Positions 23,960 to 33,581 of a DNA stretch of 64,000 nt are shown one piece after another (positions within the stretch are counted from its first letter, which is position 1; every line of letters starts with the position of its first letter). Under the pieces are notes generated by a model, which made no database searches, was not told where the DNA came from, and saw only the letters and a list, made by a program, of their open reading frames with translations. Source of the stretch: Cellulomonas fulva (GTDB lineage Bacteria > Actinomycetota > Actinomycetes > Actinomycetales > Cellulomonadaceae); contig NZ_JAHBOH010000001.1 in NCBI RefSeq assembly GCF_018531375.1, positions 248,001-312,000 of the forward strand, written 5' to 3'. Made by a program: the position numbers and the translations under genes.

Positions 23960-25489
23960 TCAGTAGGCCCCGGAGGCCTTGAGCACCGCACGTCCCGTCT
24001 TCCAGAGAATCAGCAGGTCCATCGAGACGGACCAGTTGTCGACATACCGCAGATCGAGCCGGACCGACTCGTCCCAGCTCAGGTCCGCACGCCCGCTGAC
24101 CTGCCACAACCCGGTCAGTCCGGGCTTCACGCGGAGGCGCCGGTGGACCTGGTCCTCGTACGCGTCGACCTCGCACTCGAGGGGAGGACGCGGTCCGACG
24201 AGGGACATGTCCCCGCGCACGACGTTCCACAGCTGGGGCAGCTCATCGATCGAGAATCGACGCAGGATCCGCCCGACGGGCGTGACGCGCGGGTCGTGCT
24301 TCATCTTGAACATGAGGCCGTCACGGTCGCTCTGGTCCGCCAGCTCGGCACGGCGCCGGTCGGCGTCGACGAACATGGTGCGGAGCTTCCACATGGTGAA
24401 GCGCTCGCCGTCCACGCCCACGCGCGTCTGCCGGTAGAAGGCCGGGCCCTCCGAGGTAGCCCTGATGAGGAGCGCCGCGAGCGCGACGATCGGCGCCACC
24501 GCCAGCGCGATGATCGTCGCGAGGACGACGTCGATCACCGACTTCGCGACGAGCCGCGGTCGCGGGCTGTCGACCTCCACCTCGAGCAACGACAGGCCGG
24601 CGGTGGGCCGCACGGTCAGCCGCGGGGCGGCGACCTCGATGAGGTCCGGCGCGACGACGAGGTGCGTGCCGGCCCGGCCGAGCGCCCAGGACAGCCGGCG
24701 CAGCGCGGCGCCGGAGATCGAGGTCCCGGTGACGATGACGACCTCGGCGGCGTGGTCGGCGGCGACCTGCACCACGTCGGCGACCCCGCCGAGGATCGGC
24801 GCGTCGGCGATCTGGTCCGAGTCGTCGATCGCGGCGCTGCAGACGCCCTCGACCCGGTACCCGTGATGCGGCGCGCCGGTCAGGTCCCGGATCACACGGG
24901 CGGCGGGTGCGGCGTCGCCGACGACGATCGTGGTCATCATCGACTCGCCCGCCCGGCGTCGCCGGTGCAGGAGCTGGCGTCGCCGGTGCCGGACGGCCGC
25001 GGACGACAGGGCGAGCAGGGGCACGCCCACCAGGACGGCGAGGCGCGGCACGGCGGCGCCGACGAGGTAGCCGAGGACCATGAGCAGGACGGCCGAGGTC
25101 AGGGCGGCCCGCCCCACGGCCTGGAACTCCGCGGGACCGTCGCCCAGCGACGCCGCGCGGTAGCCGTGGAACGCGCCGACGAGCCCGACGAAGACGAGCG
25201 CGCCGACGACGGCGAGGCCGAAGGCGGTCGCGGGCGCGAAGGTCGGGGCCAGCGCGGCGACGCCCATGCCTAGTGCGAGCACGAAGTCGACGGACAGCGC
25301 GACCTCCGCGTAGCGGTGGCCCCGGCTGCGCCACGTGCGGGCCTCGAGCTCGGGGTTCGAGTTGAACCGCGTGCGCCGGGCCACGAACGGCTGCGGGGAC
25401 GCCCAGGACCGCCGAGGCTCGATCGCACGCCCACGACGCTCCGCGTCGTCCGAGTGCGGCACTGAGGCGTGGTCCGCGGTCAGCGTCAT
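23960..25489 (-). CDS. Polyprenyl-phosphate sugar-1-phosphate transferase (WbaP/CpsE-type)
   Basis: 509 residues. Four N-terminal membrane segments (about 50-165) and a central Rossmann-like CoA-binding-type domain precede the C-terminal bacterial sugar transferase domain. The latter has the re-entrant helix VIDVVLATIIALAVAPIVALAALLI, then FYRQTRVGVDGERF, WKLRTM, RFSIDELPQLWNVVRGDMSLVGPRPP and KPGLTGLWQVSGR. This enzyme starts lipid-linked repeat synthesis by moving a hexose-1-phosphate (often Glc or Gal) to undecaprenyl phosphate. ATG at 25489 has GGGAGGG 5 bases upstream. It is a single gene ended by a strong hairpin, with its own promoter region carrying element B. It is the key initiating enzyme of the island. 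Confidence 0.92.
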   Translation of the reverse strand: MTLTADHASVPHSDDAERRGRAIEPRRSWASPQPFVARRTRFNSNPELEARTWRSRGHRYAEVALSVDFVLALGMGVAALAPTFAPATAFGLAVVGALVFVGLVGAFHGYRAASLGDGPAEFQAVGRAALTSAVLLMVLGYLVGAAVPRLAVLVGVPLLALSSAAVRHRRRQLLHRRRRAGESMMTTIVVGDAAPAARVIRDLTGAPHHGYRVEGVCSAAIDDSDQIADAPILGGVADVVQVAADHAAEVVIVTGTSISGAALRRLSWALGRAGTHLVVAPDLIEVAAPRLTVRPTAGLSLLEVEVDSPRPRLVAKSVIDVVLATIIALAVAPIVALAALLIRATSEGPAFYRQTRVGVDGERFTMWKLRTMFVDADRRRAELADQSDRDGLMFKMKHDPRVTPVGRILRRFSIDELPQLWNVVRGDMSLVGPRPPLECEVDAYEDQVHRRLRVKPGLTGLWQVSGRADLSWDESVRLDLRYVDNWSVSMDLLILWKTGRAVLKASGAY

Positions 25490-25544
25490 CGAGCCCTCCC
25501 CCGTCGTCCGATCTGGACTGATGTCCCGGTCAGGGACACAGGGG

Positions 25545-25596
25545 ACGTTAGCCGTCCGACTGATACCAGACAGTACCTTTCGTCCGATTTCACCCG
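25545..25596 (-). promoter_or_regulatory. Candidate promoter of the sugar transferase gene with element B upstream
   Basis: TAACGT (minus strand, 25545-25550) fits TANNNT, with a poor -35 (TGTCTG) 16 bases upstream. Immediately before that -35 lies element B (25596 to 25573, minus strand), beginning CGGGTGAAATCGGAC and ending AAAGGTAC, matching element A at 21 of 23 aligned bases plus one inserted base. The position suits an activator. Confidence 0.45.
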
Positions 25597-25649
25597 CCTT
25601 GTGCGACTTTCATCCCTCTAGCGAGTGAACGGCAGACGAACTGCGCAGG

Positions 25650-26270
25650 TCAGGGCTTCGTGTGGAACCGCTGCTGGGCGGCCTCCAGACCCTCCAGGAC
25701 CACGGCCTCGACCGCGTCCGCGGCGTGGTCCAGCAGCCAGGGGAGCTCCTTGAGCTCGGGCTTCGCGAAGTCCTTGAGCACGAAGTCGGCCGGGTCCTGC
25801 CGGCCGGGCGGCCGCCCGATGCCCACGCGCACCCGGACGTAGTCCTTGGTGCCGAGCGCCTTGGTGGTGTCGCGCAGGCCGTTGTGGCCGCCCTCGCCGC
25901 CACCCCGCTTCAGCCGGACGTCGGCGAAGGGGATGTCGAGCTCGTCGTGCACCATGACGACGCGCTCCGGGCCGACGTCGTAGTACCGGGCCAGCGCCGC
26001 GACCGGCCCGCCGGACACGTTCATGTACGTCGTGGGCTTGGCGAGCACCACGCGCGGTCCGGGCGCTCCCCCGGGCAGGACGCCGAGGCGCGCCTCCGCG
26101 ACGGCCGCCTGCGGACGCCGGGACAGCAGCCCCGACGCGCGGGCACCGAACGTCGCGCCGGTGCGGCGCGCGAGCTCGTCGAGCACCATCTGCCCGACGT
26201 TGTGCCGGTTGCCGGCGTACTGCGGCCCGGGGTTGCCGAGGCCGACGACGAGCCACGGTCCGTCGGTCAC
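25650..26270 (-). CDS. pth: Peptidyl-tRNA hydrolase
   Basis: 206 residues. Pth cleaves peptidyl-tRNA released from stalled ribosomes and recycles tRNA. Diagnostic motifs are [20 protein letters not shown] at the N-terminus (with the catalytic His in RHNVG), [37 protein letters not shown] and the [11 protein letters not shown] strand. GTG at 26270 is chosen because GGAGGACC sits just upstream and it gives the standard N-terminus; an in-frame start 63 bases upstream adds a non-conserved stretch. It is downstream of rplY in the same direction, as in other actinobacteria, and it borders the polysaccharide island. Confidence 0.96.
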   Translation of the reverse strand: MTDGPWLVVGLGNPGPQYAGNRHNVGQMVLDELARRTGATFGARASGLLSRRPQAAVAEARLGVLPGGAPGPRVVLAKPTTYMNVSGGPVAALARYYDVGPERVVMVHDELDIPFADVRLKRGGGEGGHNGLRDTTKALGTKDYVRVRVGIGRPPGRQDPADFVLKDFAKPELKELPWLLDHAADAVEAVVLEGLEAAQQRFHTKP

Positions 26271-26391
26271 GGCGGTCCTCCAGAAGCGGGCGAGGGGTGG
26301 GTGGGAGGGCCCGGACGCACGAGCGCCCGGCACCGCACGTGACGGTACCGGGCGCCGGTGTCGATCCGGTGGATCAGGCAGCGGGTGAGGC

Positions 26392-26988
26392 TCAGGCCTC
26401 GGCGGGCGCGGCCTCGTCGGACTCCGTGGTCTCGCCCATGTCCTCGGCAGAGACGCGCGGGGTCGAGATCGCGACGAGCACGAGCTCGGGGTCGCCGGAC
26501 AGCGACGAGCCCTGGGGGAGCGTGACCTCGCCGGCCTTGACGCTCGCGCCGTCCTCGAGACCCGTGATGTCGACCTCGACGGCCTCGGGCAGGTGCGTGG
26601 CCTCGGCGTCGAGCGCCAGCGTCTGCGTCTCGACGACGTGGATGGTGCCGGGGGCGGACTCGCCGACGACCGTGACGGGGACCTCGACGGAGACCGTCTC
26701 GCCCTTCTTCACGATCAGCAGGTCGACGTGCTCGATGATGTTCTTGACCGGCTCGCGCTGGACGTCCTTGGCGAGCGCGAGGACGGGCTTGCCGTCGATC
26801 TGGATCTCGAACAGCGCGTTCGCGTGCTTGACCGCGAGCATCGTCTCGTGGCCCGGGAGGGCGACGTGGACGGGCTCCGTGCCGTGCCCGTACAGGACGG
26901 CGGGGATCTGGCCGGCACGGCGCAGGCGACGAGCGGCGCCCTTGCCGAACTCGGTGCGGGCGGTGGCGGCGAGCTTGACCTCGGACAC
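26392..26988 (-). CDS. rplY: Ribosomal protein bL25 (Ctc/TL5 type)
   Basis: 198 residues, the long form with an L25 domain (1-95; [24 protein letters not shown]) and the C-terminal TL5 beta domain (about 96-180; [28 protein letters not shown]). It binds 5S rRNA on the large subunit. The acidic tail ([10 protein letters not shown]) is common. GTG at 26988 has GGAG 7 bases upstream. A -10-like TAGGAT lies far upstream at 27231-27236, which implies a leader of more than 200 bases if it is the promoter. Confidence 0.95.
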   Translation of the reverse strand: MSEVKLAATARTEFGKGAARRLRRAGQIPAVLYGHGTEPVHVALPGHETMLAVKHANALFEIQIDGKPVLALAKDVQREPVKNIIEHVDLLIVKKGETVSVEVPVTVVGESAPGTIHVVETQTLALDAEATHLPEAVEVDITGLEDGASVKAGEVTLPQGSSLSGDPELVLVAISTPRVSAEDMGETTESDEAAPAEA

Positions 26989-27230
26989 AGTGACTCCAGT
27001 GGTGCAGGGCGCCTGGTGGCGCGACGTACATGAGAGGCGTACAGGAAGCGGCGCGGGGCCGGTGGTCTCACGGGGAGACGGGCTTTCGGTACGGGTCCGA
27101 CGAGCGGGCCCGGTGCCTCGACGCGGGGCGCAGGACGGGCGTCACGCAATCGCGGAGGCGCTCGCCCAGTCGATCACGGACTGCGGGCGGTGCTGGACCG
27201 TCCGACGTCCCTCGCCGAGGCAACCTGAGG

Positions 27231-27302
27231 ATCCTACAGGCTCACCCCGACGAGCCCGAATCGGACAGCACGCTCGTCGGACCGCCGGACGCGCGCCGGC
27301 GG
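27231..27302 (-). promoter_or_regulatory. rplY promoter region and possible prs terminator
   Basis: In the 355-base gap between prs and rplY (26989-27343) no gene was found. TAGGAT (minus strand, 27231-27236), preceded by TG, is an extended -10-like box. Slightly upstream, CCGCCGG (27282-27288) and CCGGCGG (27296-27302) form a GC hairpin shortly after the prs stop that could be a weak terminator. Confidence 0.4.
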
Positions 27303-27343
27303 ACCGCCGGACGGCTGACGGAAGGCCGGCCGACGGACGCGCG

Positions 27344-28330
27344 TCAGGCGTTGCCGTCGAACAGGCTGGTGACGGACCCGTCGTCGAACACCTCGCGGAT
27401 CGCGCGCGCGATCAGCGGCGCGATCGACAGGACCGTGAGCAGCTCGAACCGCTTGTCCTCCTCGATCGGCAGCGTGTCGGTGATGACGACCTCCCGCACA
27501 CCGCAGTGCTGCAGGCGGTCCACGGCAGGGTCGGACAGGATGCCGTGCGTCGCGGCGACGATGACGTCCTTGGCGCCGGCCTCCTTGAGCACGCGCACGG
27601 CCTCGGAGATCGTGCCAGCCGTGTCGATCAGGTCGTCGACCAGCACGCACGAGCGACCCTCGACGTCACCGACGACCCGGTTGGCGACGGCCTTGTTGGC
27701 CGTGCGCACGTCGCGCGTCTTGTGCACGAACGCCAGCGGACCGCCGCCGAGCTTCGCGGCCCACTGCTCGGCCACGCGGATGCGGCCGGCGTCGGGCGAG
27801 ACCACCGTGACGTTGGTGAGGTCGACGCGGGAGCGGACGTAGTCGACCAGGATCGGCATGGCCCACAGGTGGTCCACCGGTCCGTCGAAGAAGCCCTGGA
27901 TCTGCGCGGTGTGCAGGTCGACCGACATGATCCGGTCCGCGCCCGCGGTCTTGAACAGGTCCGCCAGCAGACGCGCCGAGATCGGCTCGCGCCCGCGGCT
28001 CTTCTTGTCCTGCCGCGCGTACCCGTAGAACGGCGCCACGACCGTGATCGTCTTGGCCGAGGCGCGCTTGAGCGCGTCGACCATGAGCAGCTGCTCCATG
28101 ATCCACTGGTTGATCACGGGCGACGCGTGGGACTGCAGCACGAAGGCGTCGGCACCGCGCACGGACTCCCCGAACCGCGTGTAGATCTCGCCGTTGGCGA
28201 AGTCGTAGGCGGTGGTGGGAACCAGCTCGATGCCGAGCTCGCCCGCCACGGACTCCGCGAGCTCGGGGTGCGCCCGGCCCGACACCACGACCAGGCGCTT
28301 CTCGCCGTCCTGGGAGACGATCCCCGTCAT
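27344..28330 (-). CDS. prs: Ribose-phosphate pyrophosphokinase (PRPP synthetase)
   Basis: 328 residues. Makes phosphoribosyl pyrophosphate from ribose-5-phosphate and ATP for nucleotide, His, Trp and NAD synthesis. Signatures: FANGEIYTRFGESVRGAD, the flexible loop YGYARQDKKSRGREPIS, VDLHTAQIQGFFDGPVDHL, VVSPDAGRIRVAEQWA and the PRPP-binding VLVDDLIDTAGTI. Length is standard. Its ATG shares one base with the glmU stop (TGATG), so the two are translationally coupled, an arrangement conserved in actinobacteria. Confidence 0.97.
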   Translation of the reverse strand: MTGIVSQDGEKRLVVVSGRAHPELAESVAGELGIELVPTTAYDFANGEIYTRFGESVRGADAFVLQSHASPVINQWIMEQLLMVDALKRASAKTITVVAPFYGYARQDKKSRGREPISARLLADLFKTAGADRIMSVDLHTAQIQGFFDGPVDHLWAMPILVDYVRSRVDLTNVTVVSPDAGRIRVAEQWAAKLGGGPLAFVHKTRDVRTANKAVANRVVGDVEGRSCVLVDDLIDTAGTISEAVRVLKEAGAKDVIVAATHGILSDPAVDRLQHCGVREVVITDTLPIEEDKRFELLTVLSIAPLIARAIREVFDDGSVTSLFDGNA

Positions 28331-29997
28331 CACGCGTCCTTCGAGTCGGTGGAGCCGGATCCGGAACCGCGCTCCGGCTCGGACAGGTGGGCCGGCTGGT
28401 CCGGCAGCGAGGGGGGCGGCGTCACGGGGATGCCGCGCGCGGCCGTCGCGGCCCGCTGCAGCTCGGCGCGCGCCTGCGGCGACAGCTCGTCGGACGGCGT
28501 GGGGCCGCCGGCACGCTGTGCGGCCTGCGCCGCGGGCGTGCCCGCGCGGGACCGCACGACCCAGCCCTCGATGTTGCGCTGCGCGCCCGCGCTGACGCCG
28601 AGCGCGCCCGCGGGCACGTCGCGGCGGATCACGGAGCCCGCACCGGTGTACGCGCCGTCGCCGACCGTGACGGGAGCGACGAACATGTTGTCCGCGCCCG
28701 TGCGCGCGTGCGAGCCGATCGTCGTGCGGTGCTTGTTCACGCCGTCGTAGTTCACGGTGACGGAGGCGGCACCGACGTTGGAGTGGTCCCCGATCGTCGC
28801 GTCGCCGATGTAGGACAGGTGCGGGACCTTGGAGCCCTCGCCGATCTGCGCGTTCTTGGTCTCGACGAACGTGCCGATCTTGCCCTTGCGACCCAGGACC
28901 GTGCCGGGGCGCAGGTACGCGTACGGGCCGACGCTCGCCTTCTCGCCGATCACGGCCAGGCTGCCGTGCGTGCGCGTCACGGTCGCGCCCGGGCCGACCT
29001 CGACGTCGGTGAGCGTGGTGTCCGGCCCCACGGTCGCGCCGCTGCGGACCACGGTCGCGCCGTGCAGCTGCGTGCCCGGCAGGAGGGTGACGTCCTGCTC
29101 GAGCTCGACGTCGACGTCCACCCACGTGGTCGCCGGGTCGACCACGGTGACGCCCTCGCGCATCCAGTCCTCGAGCAGGCGGCGGTTGAGCTCCGCGCGC
29201 AGCGCCGAGAGCTGCACCCGGTCGTTCACGCCCTCGACGACGAACGGGTCCTCGGTGCGCAGCGCGCGGACGTGCCCGCCGTCGCCCCGCGCGATCGCCA
29301 GCACGTCCGTGAGGTAGACCTCGCCCTGCGCGTTGTCCCGGCCGAGCCGGCCGAGCGCGCCGCGCAGCACGCCGGCGTCGAACACGTAGATGGAGGAGTT
29401 GATCTCGCGGATCTCACGCTGCTCGTCGGACGCGTCCTTGTGCTCGACGATCCCGAGCACGTCACCCGTGCCCGGCTCCCGCAGGATGCGCCCGTAGCCG
29501 GTCGCGTCCTGGAGCTCGGTGGTGAGCACCGTGACGGCGTTGCCGTCCGCGTGGTGCGCCGCGAGCAGCTCGCCCAGCGTCCCGGCGTCCAGGAGGGGCA
29601 CGTCGCCCGCGATCACGACGACCGCGCCCTCGACGAGCACGCCCGAGGCCGACCCGGCCTCCCCCGGCTGGTCCAGCGCGACGACGGCACCGGCCTGCGC
29701 GGCTGCGTCGAGGCGCGTCATCGCCACCTGCACCGCGCGGCCCGTGCCCGGGATCGCGTCCTGGTCCGCGAGCAGCGCGTCCGGCGCGATCTCGGCGACG
29801 TGCGCCGCGACCTTCTCGCGCTCGTGCCGGATCACCACGACGACGCGGCCCGGCTCGAGCGCCTGGGCCGACGCCAGCGCGTGGCCGAGCATGCTGCGGC
29901 CGGCCAGGGTGTGCAGGACCTTGGGTGTCGCCGAGCGCATCCGCGTTCCCTCGCCTGCGGCGAGGACGATGACGGCGGCTGGGCGGGGGGTCGTCAC
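28330..29997 (-). CDS. glmU: Bifunctional GlcN-1-P acetyltransferase / GlcNAc-1-P uridyltransferase
   Basis: 555 residues. GlmU acetylates glucosamine-1-phosphate and then makes UDP-GlcNAc, the precursor of peptidoglycan and amino-sugar polymers. The N-terminal pyrophosphorylase has [29 protein letters not shown], and [19 protein letters not shown]. The C-terminal left-handed beta-helix has [36 protein letters not shown] and [15 protein letters not shown]. After the helix the protein continues about 90 residues ([11 protein letters not shown] to the end), a Pro/Gly/Ser-rich tail longer than in E. coli but common in actinobacteria. GTG at 29997 has GAGGAG upstream. Confidence 0.97.
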   Translation of the reverse strand: MTTPRPAAVIVLAAGEGTRMRSATPKVLHTLAGRSMLGHALASAQALEPGRVVVVIRHEREKVAAHVAEIAPDALLADQDAIPGTGRAVQVAMTRLDAAAQAGAVVALDQPGEAGSASGVLVEGAVVVIAGDVPLLDAGTLGELLAAHHADGNAVTVLTTELQDATGYGRILREPGTGDVLGIVEHKDASDEQREIREINSSIYVFDAGVLRGALGRLGRDNAQGEVYLTDVLAIARGDGGHVRALRTEDPFVVEGVNDRVQLSALRAELNRRLLEDWMREGVTVVDPATTWVDVDVELEQDVTLLPGTQLHGATVVRSGATVGPDTTLTDVEVGPGATVTRTHGSLAVIGEKASVGPYAYLRPGTVLGRKGKIGTFVETKNAQIGEGSKVPHLSYIGDATIGDHSNVGAASVTVNYDGVNKHRTTIGSHARTGADNMFVAPVTVGDGAYTGAGSVIRRDVPAGALGVSAGAQRNIEGWVVRSRAGTPAAQAAQRAGGPTPSDELSPQARAELQRAATAARGIPVTPPPSLPDQPAHLSEPERGSGSGSTDSKDA

Positions 29998-30058
29998 CTG
30001 TGGGTGCTCCTCGCGGGTGTGCCCGACGAGCCGGGCGGCGGAACCGTACGCGCCTCGC

Positions 30059-30064
30059 ACTCTA
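30059..30064 (-). promoter_or_regulatory. Candidate -10 of glmU-prs
   Basis: TAGAGT on the minus strand matches TANNNT about 60 bases upstream of the glmU start. The 339-base gap from 29998 to 30336 otherwise holds only tRNA-Gln trailer and leader sequence; no gene was seen in it. Confidence 0.35.
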
Positions 30065-30336
30065 CCGCCGCATCCTCGCCCCACCCGCCGTCCGGCAGGA
30101 GTGCCCGCTCACACCACCGCAGGCTCGCCGGACGCGCTGCCCGCCCGTCCGACGACGTCCGACGACGTCGACCCGGGACCCGACCGGGTGAAAACGGGGC
30201 CCCTCCACCGGGACATGTCCACCCAGAACGGGCACGTCCCCGCCAGAGTGGCGAGGTCGTCACGCTCCCCGCGGTCCGCGCGGGCTCGGAGCGGGTTCTC
30301 GTCACCGACCGGTCGGGAGCCGGCGGTGCCGGCTGG

Positions 30337-30408
30337 CTCCGCCCCCAGGATTCGAACCCGGACCTCGAGGCACCAAAGGCCTGTGTGCTGCCGTTACACC
30401 AGGGCGGA
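30337..30408 (-). tRNA. tRNA-Gln (anticodon TTG)
   Basis: The minus strand folds as a cloverleaf: acceptor TCCGCCC pairs with GGGCGGA, D stem GTG/CAC, anticodon loop CTTTGGT with TTG (reads CAA), and T arm CCGGG-TTCGAAT-CCTGG. The discriminator is G and the next three bases on the minus strand are CCA (30334-30336), so CCA appears to be encoded. The outermost anticodon-stem pair is a C-C mismatch. Confidence 0.9.
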
Positions 30409-30490
30409 CCGGCTCGTCGCGCGACGAGGCGGCCGGCTCAGTCTGCCAGCACCGTGCGGCCGGCCAGGCGGCGGGGACGCCAGCGCGTCG

Positions 30491-30973
30491 TCAGCTGACC
30501 AGGACCTGCGTCGCGGACTCCTTGAGCTTGCCGTTCGCCCAGCGGACCTGGCGCAGCGTCTCGGCGTGGCAGCGCCCGGTCAGCTCCACGAGCTCGCGGT
30601 GCTTGAGCCCCTGGGCGGCCTGCGCCACGAGCTCCCAGTCCACAGAGACGCCCGAGGCCATGAGGTAGACCTCGCGCAGGTCGCGCAGCAGCTCGAGGCC
30701 GGGCGCGGCACGCCGCCCGACGAGCTCGCTGCCCTTGTCCCGCAGCCGCGCCACGAGGCTGCTCTCGGTCGCGGCGTCCGGGTCGAGGTCCTCGTCGTAG
30801 TCGCGGGCGATGCGGGCGATCTCCCGGACGTGGTCCTGGGACCACACGGCCAGGTCGCGCGCGACGTAGAAGATCTCGTGGTCGACCGCGTGACGGTCGG
30901 AGACGCGCAGCAGCTCCGAGGCGAGGTCCCCCTCGTCGCGGTGCAGCTCACGCAGTGCCAGCCCGATCCTCAT
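30491..30973 (-). CDS. Small helical protein coupled to a molybdoenzyme
   Basis: 160 residues, not recognised with certainty. It is predicted almost entirely helical and carries scattered His, Glu and Asp residues (ELHRDEGDLASELL, DRHAVDHEIFYVARDLAVWS, ARIARDYDEDL) reminiscent of a ferritin-like or DUF892-like four-helix bundle, though no complete di-iron motif is clear. No signal peptide is seen. ATG at 30973 overlaps the stop of the molybdopterin oxidoreductase gene (ATGA), so it is translated with it and is probably an accessory or electron-transfer partner. Function is inferred from context only. Confidence 0.75.
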   Translation of the reverse strand: MRIGLALRELHRDEGDLASELLRVSDRHAVDHEIFYVARDLAVWSQDHVREIARIARDYDEDLDPDAATESSLVARLRDKGSELVGRRAAPGLELLRDLREVYLMASGVSVDWELVAQAAQGLKHRELVELTGRCHAETLRQVRWANGKLKESATQVLVS

Positions 30974-33426
30974 CGCGCACCTCCCCCGACCTGCTCGTCG
31001 GCCAGCGCGGCCGGTCCGCCCCGCGTGGGCGGGACGCCGGCGGCGACCGGTGCGGAGCCCGTCGTCGTCGGGGCGGCCGACGGGCGGCCGTCCGCCGGGG
31101 CGACCTTCCGGATCGCGGCCGCGGCCGTCTTGAAGACCGGCTGCTTGGACGCCGGGTCCCACTCGGTGATCGTCAGCTCGTTGGCGGCGCGGCCGGGCTC
31201 GTCGCCGTCGGGGGCGCCCGGGGTGTCCCAGTACCCGTAGTGGAACGGCAGGAACAGCACCCCGGGGCGGATGCCGCCCACGCGCACGCGCGCCTCGACC
31301 CGGCCGCGCGGCGTGCTGACCTCCGCCAGGTCGCCCTCCACGAGCCCGAGCGCCTGCGCGTCCGGTGCGCTGACCTCGACCCAGACCTCCGGGGCCGCGG
31401 CCTGCAGCTGCGGGGAACGGCCCGTCTTGGTCCGGGTGTGGAAGTGGTAGAGCGTGCGACCCGTGGTGAGCTGCAGCGGGAACTCCTCGCTGGGGAGCTC
31501 GTGCGGCGGCACGTACTGCGCCGCCTTGATGACCGCCTTGCCGGTGGGGTTGAGCGCCCGGTACTCCGTCTCCTCGACCGGGGCACCGGTCAGCAGGTCG
31601 CGGCCGTAGCTCTCGCAGACGTCGGGGTGGGCCCAGAACGAGCCGTCGGCGTACAGGCGCTCGGTGCCGTCGGGCTGCTCGTCGCCGCAGGGCCACTGGA
31701 TGCCGCTGCCGCCGCGCAGCCGGTCGTAGGTGATCCCGGTGTAGTCGCAGGGCCGCCCGCGCGTGCACTCCTTCCACGCCTCGAACGCGGACTCCGGGTC
31801 GTGCCACCGGACCAGCGGCCCGCCGTCCTTGTCCTTCAGCCCCATGCGCTGCGCGAAGTCGACGAAGATCTCGAGGTCGGCCCGCGCCTCGCCGGGCGGC
31901 TCCACGGCCTTCTCCGAGAGGTGGACCGTGCGGTCGGTGTTGGTGAACGTCCCCGTCTTCTCCGCCCACGTCGCGGCCGGCAGGACCACGTCCGCGAGCT
32001 GTGCGGTCTCCGTCAGGAACAGGTCCTGCACGACGAGGAAGAGCCGCTCCTGCGAGAGCACCGAGCGGATCCGACGCAGCTCCGGCAGCGAGACCGCCGG
32101 GTTGGTCCCGCTCACCCACAGCAGCCGGATCGAGCCGTCCTCGACGTAGCGGACCATCTGCATCGCGTGCGTCGGCGGCGAGTAGTGCGGGATGTCCATC
32201 GGGTCGATGTTCCACACGCGCGCCAGGTCGGCGACGTGCTCGTCGTTCGACCAGTTCCGGAACCCGGCGAGGTCGCCGTCCGCGCCGCACTCGCGGGTGT
32301 TCTCGGCCGTGGGCTGGCCGTTCATCTGCAGCAGCCCGCACCCCGGCCGGCCCAGCATGCCGCGCACCAGGTGCAGGTTGTTGACCTGGACCGCGGCCGC
32401 CGTCGCCTGGTGCGACTGGTAGAAGCCCTGCAGCACGGTCGAGGTCAGCCGCTGCGCCGTGCCCAGGAGCCGCGCCGCCTCCCGCAGCCGGTCCTCGGGG
32501 ACGTCGCAGATCCGTGCGACGACCTCCGGCGGGAACTCGGCGACCCGCTGCGCGAGCTCGTCGTACCCGACCGTGTGCGCCGCGACGTACTCCTGGTCCA
32601 CCCAGCCGTGGCGCACGATCTCGTGCAGCAGGCCGTTCATGAGCGCGACGTTGGTGCCCGGCCGCGGGGCCAGGTGCACGGTCGCGGCGCGCGCCACGGG
32701 GGTCAGGCGGGGGTCGACGCACACCACCGCGGGCGGGTCCTCGCCCGCGAGGCGGTCCAGCACGCGCATCCACGAGACCGACTGGGTCTCGGCCATGTTG
32801 TTGCCGAACAGCGCGATGACGTCCGCGTGGTCGATGTCCGCGAGCGTCCCGGGCTGCCCGTCGCACGCGAAGGACTCCTTGAGCGCCGCCGCGGCCGTCG
32901 CCGTGCACAGCCGCGTGTTGCCGTCCACGTGGTTGGTCCCGATGCCGCCGTGGCCGATCACGCCGAGCGTGTAGTACTCCTCGGCGAACAGCTGGCCGCT
33001 GGTGTAGAAGCCGACCGCGCTCGGCCCCTGCTCCTCGAGCAGCGCCCGGGTCCGCGCGACCACCAGGTCCATCGCGGTGTCCCAGTCGGTCTCCACGAGC
33101 TCGCCGTCGCGCCGCACCAGGGGACGCGTCAGGCGGTCCGACGAGGCGTTGGCCTGCCACCCGTACAGGTCCTTCACCCCGAGGCGCCCGTGGTTCACCC
33201 GGTCCTGCGCGCGCCCGCGCACGCCGACCACCCGGCCGTCCTTGACCGCGACGTCGAGCGCGTCGCCGTTGGAGTGCAGGATCGAGGCGCTCTGCGCCCA
33301 CCGCTCGACCTCGTGCGGCTCGACCCCGTCCGCGAGGAACGAGTCGACCCGCATCGGCCACGTGGTGCCCGGCGCGTACGGCGTGCGCGTCCCCCACGGC
33401 TCGGCGATCCGGTCTGTCGCGCTCAT
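30970..33426 (-). CDS. Molybdopterin oxidoreductase (nitrate reductase/formate dehydrogenase family) lacking the Fe-S cysteines
   Basis: 818 residues of the bis-MGD molybdoenzyme superfamily: [29 protein letters not shown] (likely Mo-ligand C174), [55 protein letters not shown] and the C-terminal molydopterin-binding [20 protein letters not shown]. The usual N-terminal C-x2-C-x3-C [4Fe-4S] site is replaced by S48, H51 and D55 ([12 protein letters not shown]), and G83 stands where the fourth Cys is expected. Catalysis with another redox partner is therefore implied. The substrate is unknown. No twin-Arg signal is seen, so it is cytoplasmic. ATG at 33426 has GGGGAG upstream. It is cotranscribed with the small helical protein. 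Confidence 0.88.
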   Translation of the reverse strand: MSATDRIAEPWGTRTPYAPGTTWPMRVDSFLADGVEPHEVERWAQSASILHSNGDALDVAVKDGRVVGVRGRAQDRVNHGRLGVKDLYGWQANASSDRLTRPLVRRDGELVETDWDTAMDLVVARTRALLEEQGPSAVGFYTSGQLFAEEYYTLGVIGHGGIGTNHVDGNTRLCTATAAAALKESFACDGQPGTLADIDHADVIALFGNNMAETQSVSWMRVLDRLAGEDPPAVVCVDPRLTPVARAATVHLAPRPGTNVALMNGLLHEIVRHGWVDQEYVAAHTVGYDELAQRVAEFPPEVVARICDVPEDRLREAARLLGTAQRLTSTVLQGFYQSHQATAAAVQVNNLHLVRGMLGRPGCGLLQMNGQPTAENTRECGADGDLAGFRNWSNDEHVADLARVWNIDPMDIPHYSPPTHAMQMVRYVEDGSIRLLWVSGTNPAVSLPELRRIRSVLSQERLFLVVQDLFLTETAQLADVVLPAATWAEKTGTFTNTDRTVHLSEKAVEPPGEARADLEIFVDFAQRMGLKDKDGGPLVRWHDPESAFEAWKECTRGRPCDYTGITYDRLRGGSGIQWPCGDEQPDGTERLYADGSFWAHPDVCESYGRDLLTGAPVEETEYRALNPTGKAVIKAAQYVPPHELPSEEFPLQLTTGRTLYHFHTRTKTGRSPQLQAAAPEVWVEVSAPDAQALGLVEGDLAEVSTPRGRVEARVRVGGIRPGVLFLPFHYGYWDTPGAPDGDEPGRAANELTITEWDPASKQPVFKTAAAAIRKVAPADGRPSAAPTTTGSAPVAAGVPPTRGGPAALADEQVGGGAR

Positions 33427-33564
33427 GCTGCTCTCCCCACCTCGGATGCCGGCCGCGCGGCGACGCCCTCGTCGGTCCGACTCCGCCACCGAACCGCCGG
33501 TTCCCGGGTCCCGCAAGCCGAGCGACGCGCCCGCCGGGCGGGCGTCGAGGGGCGTCGGCGCGGC

Positions 33565-33574
33565 AGCCTAGGGT
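33565..33574. promoter_or_regulatory. Overlapping divergent -10 boxes of the molybdoenzyme gene and rnhA
   Basis: AGCCTAGGGT contains TAGGCT on the minus strand (33565-33570) and TAGGGT on the plus strand (33569-33574). The plus-strand box is 7 bases before GTG at 33582, which would make rnhA leaderless. The two promoters would exclude each other. Confidence 0.45.
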
Positions 33575-33581
33575 GACGGTC

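Noticed and set aside
4735-25489. Sulfate activation genes (ATP sulfurylase, APS kinase) within the island
   Set aside because: None were found; PAPS for the two sulfotransferases must come from genes elsewhere, so no dedicated sulfate-activation step is claimed.
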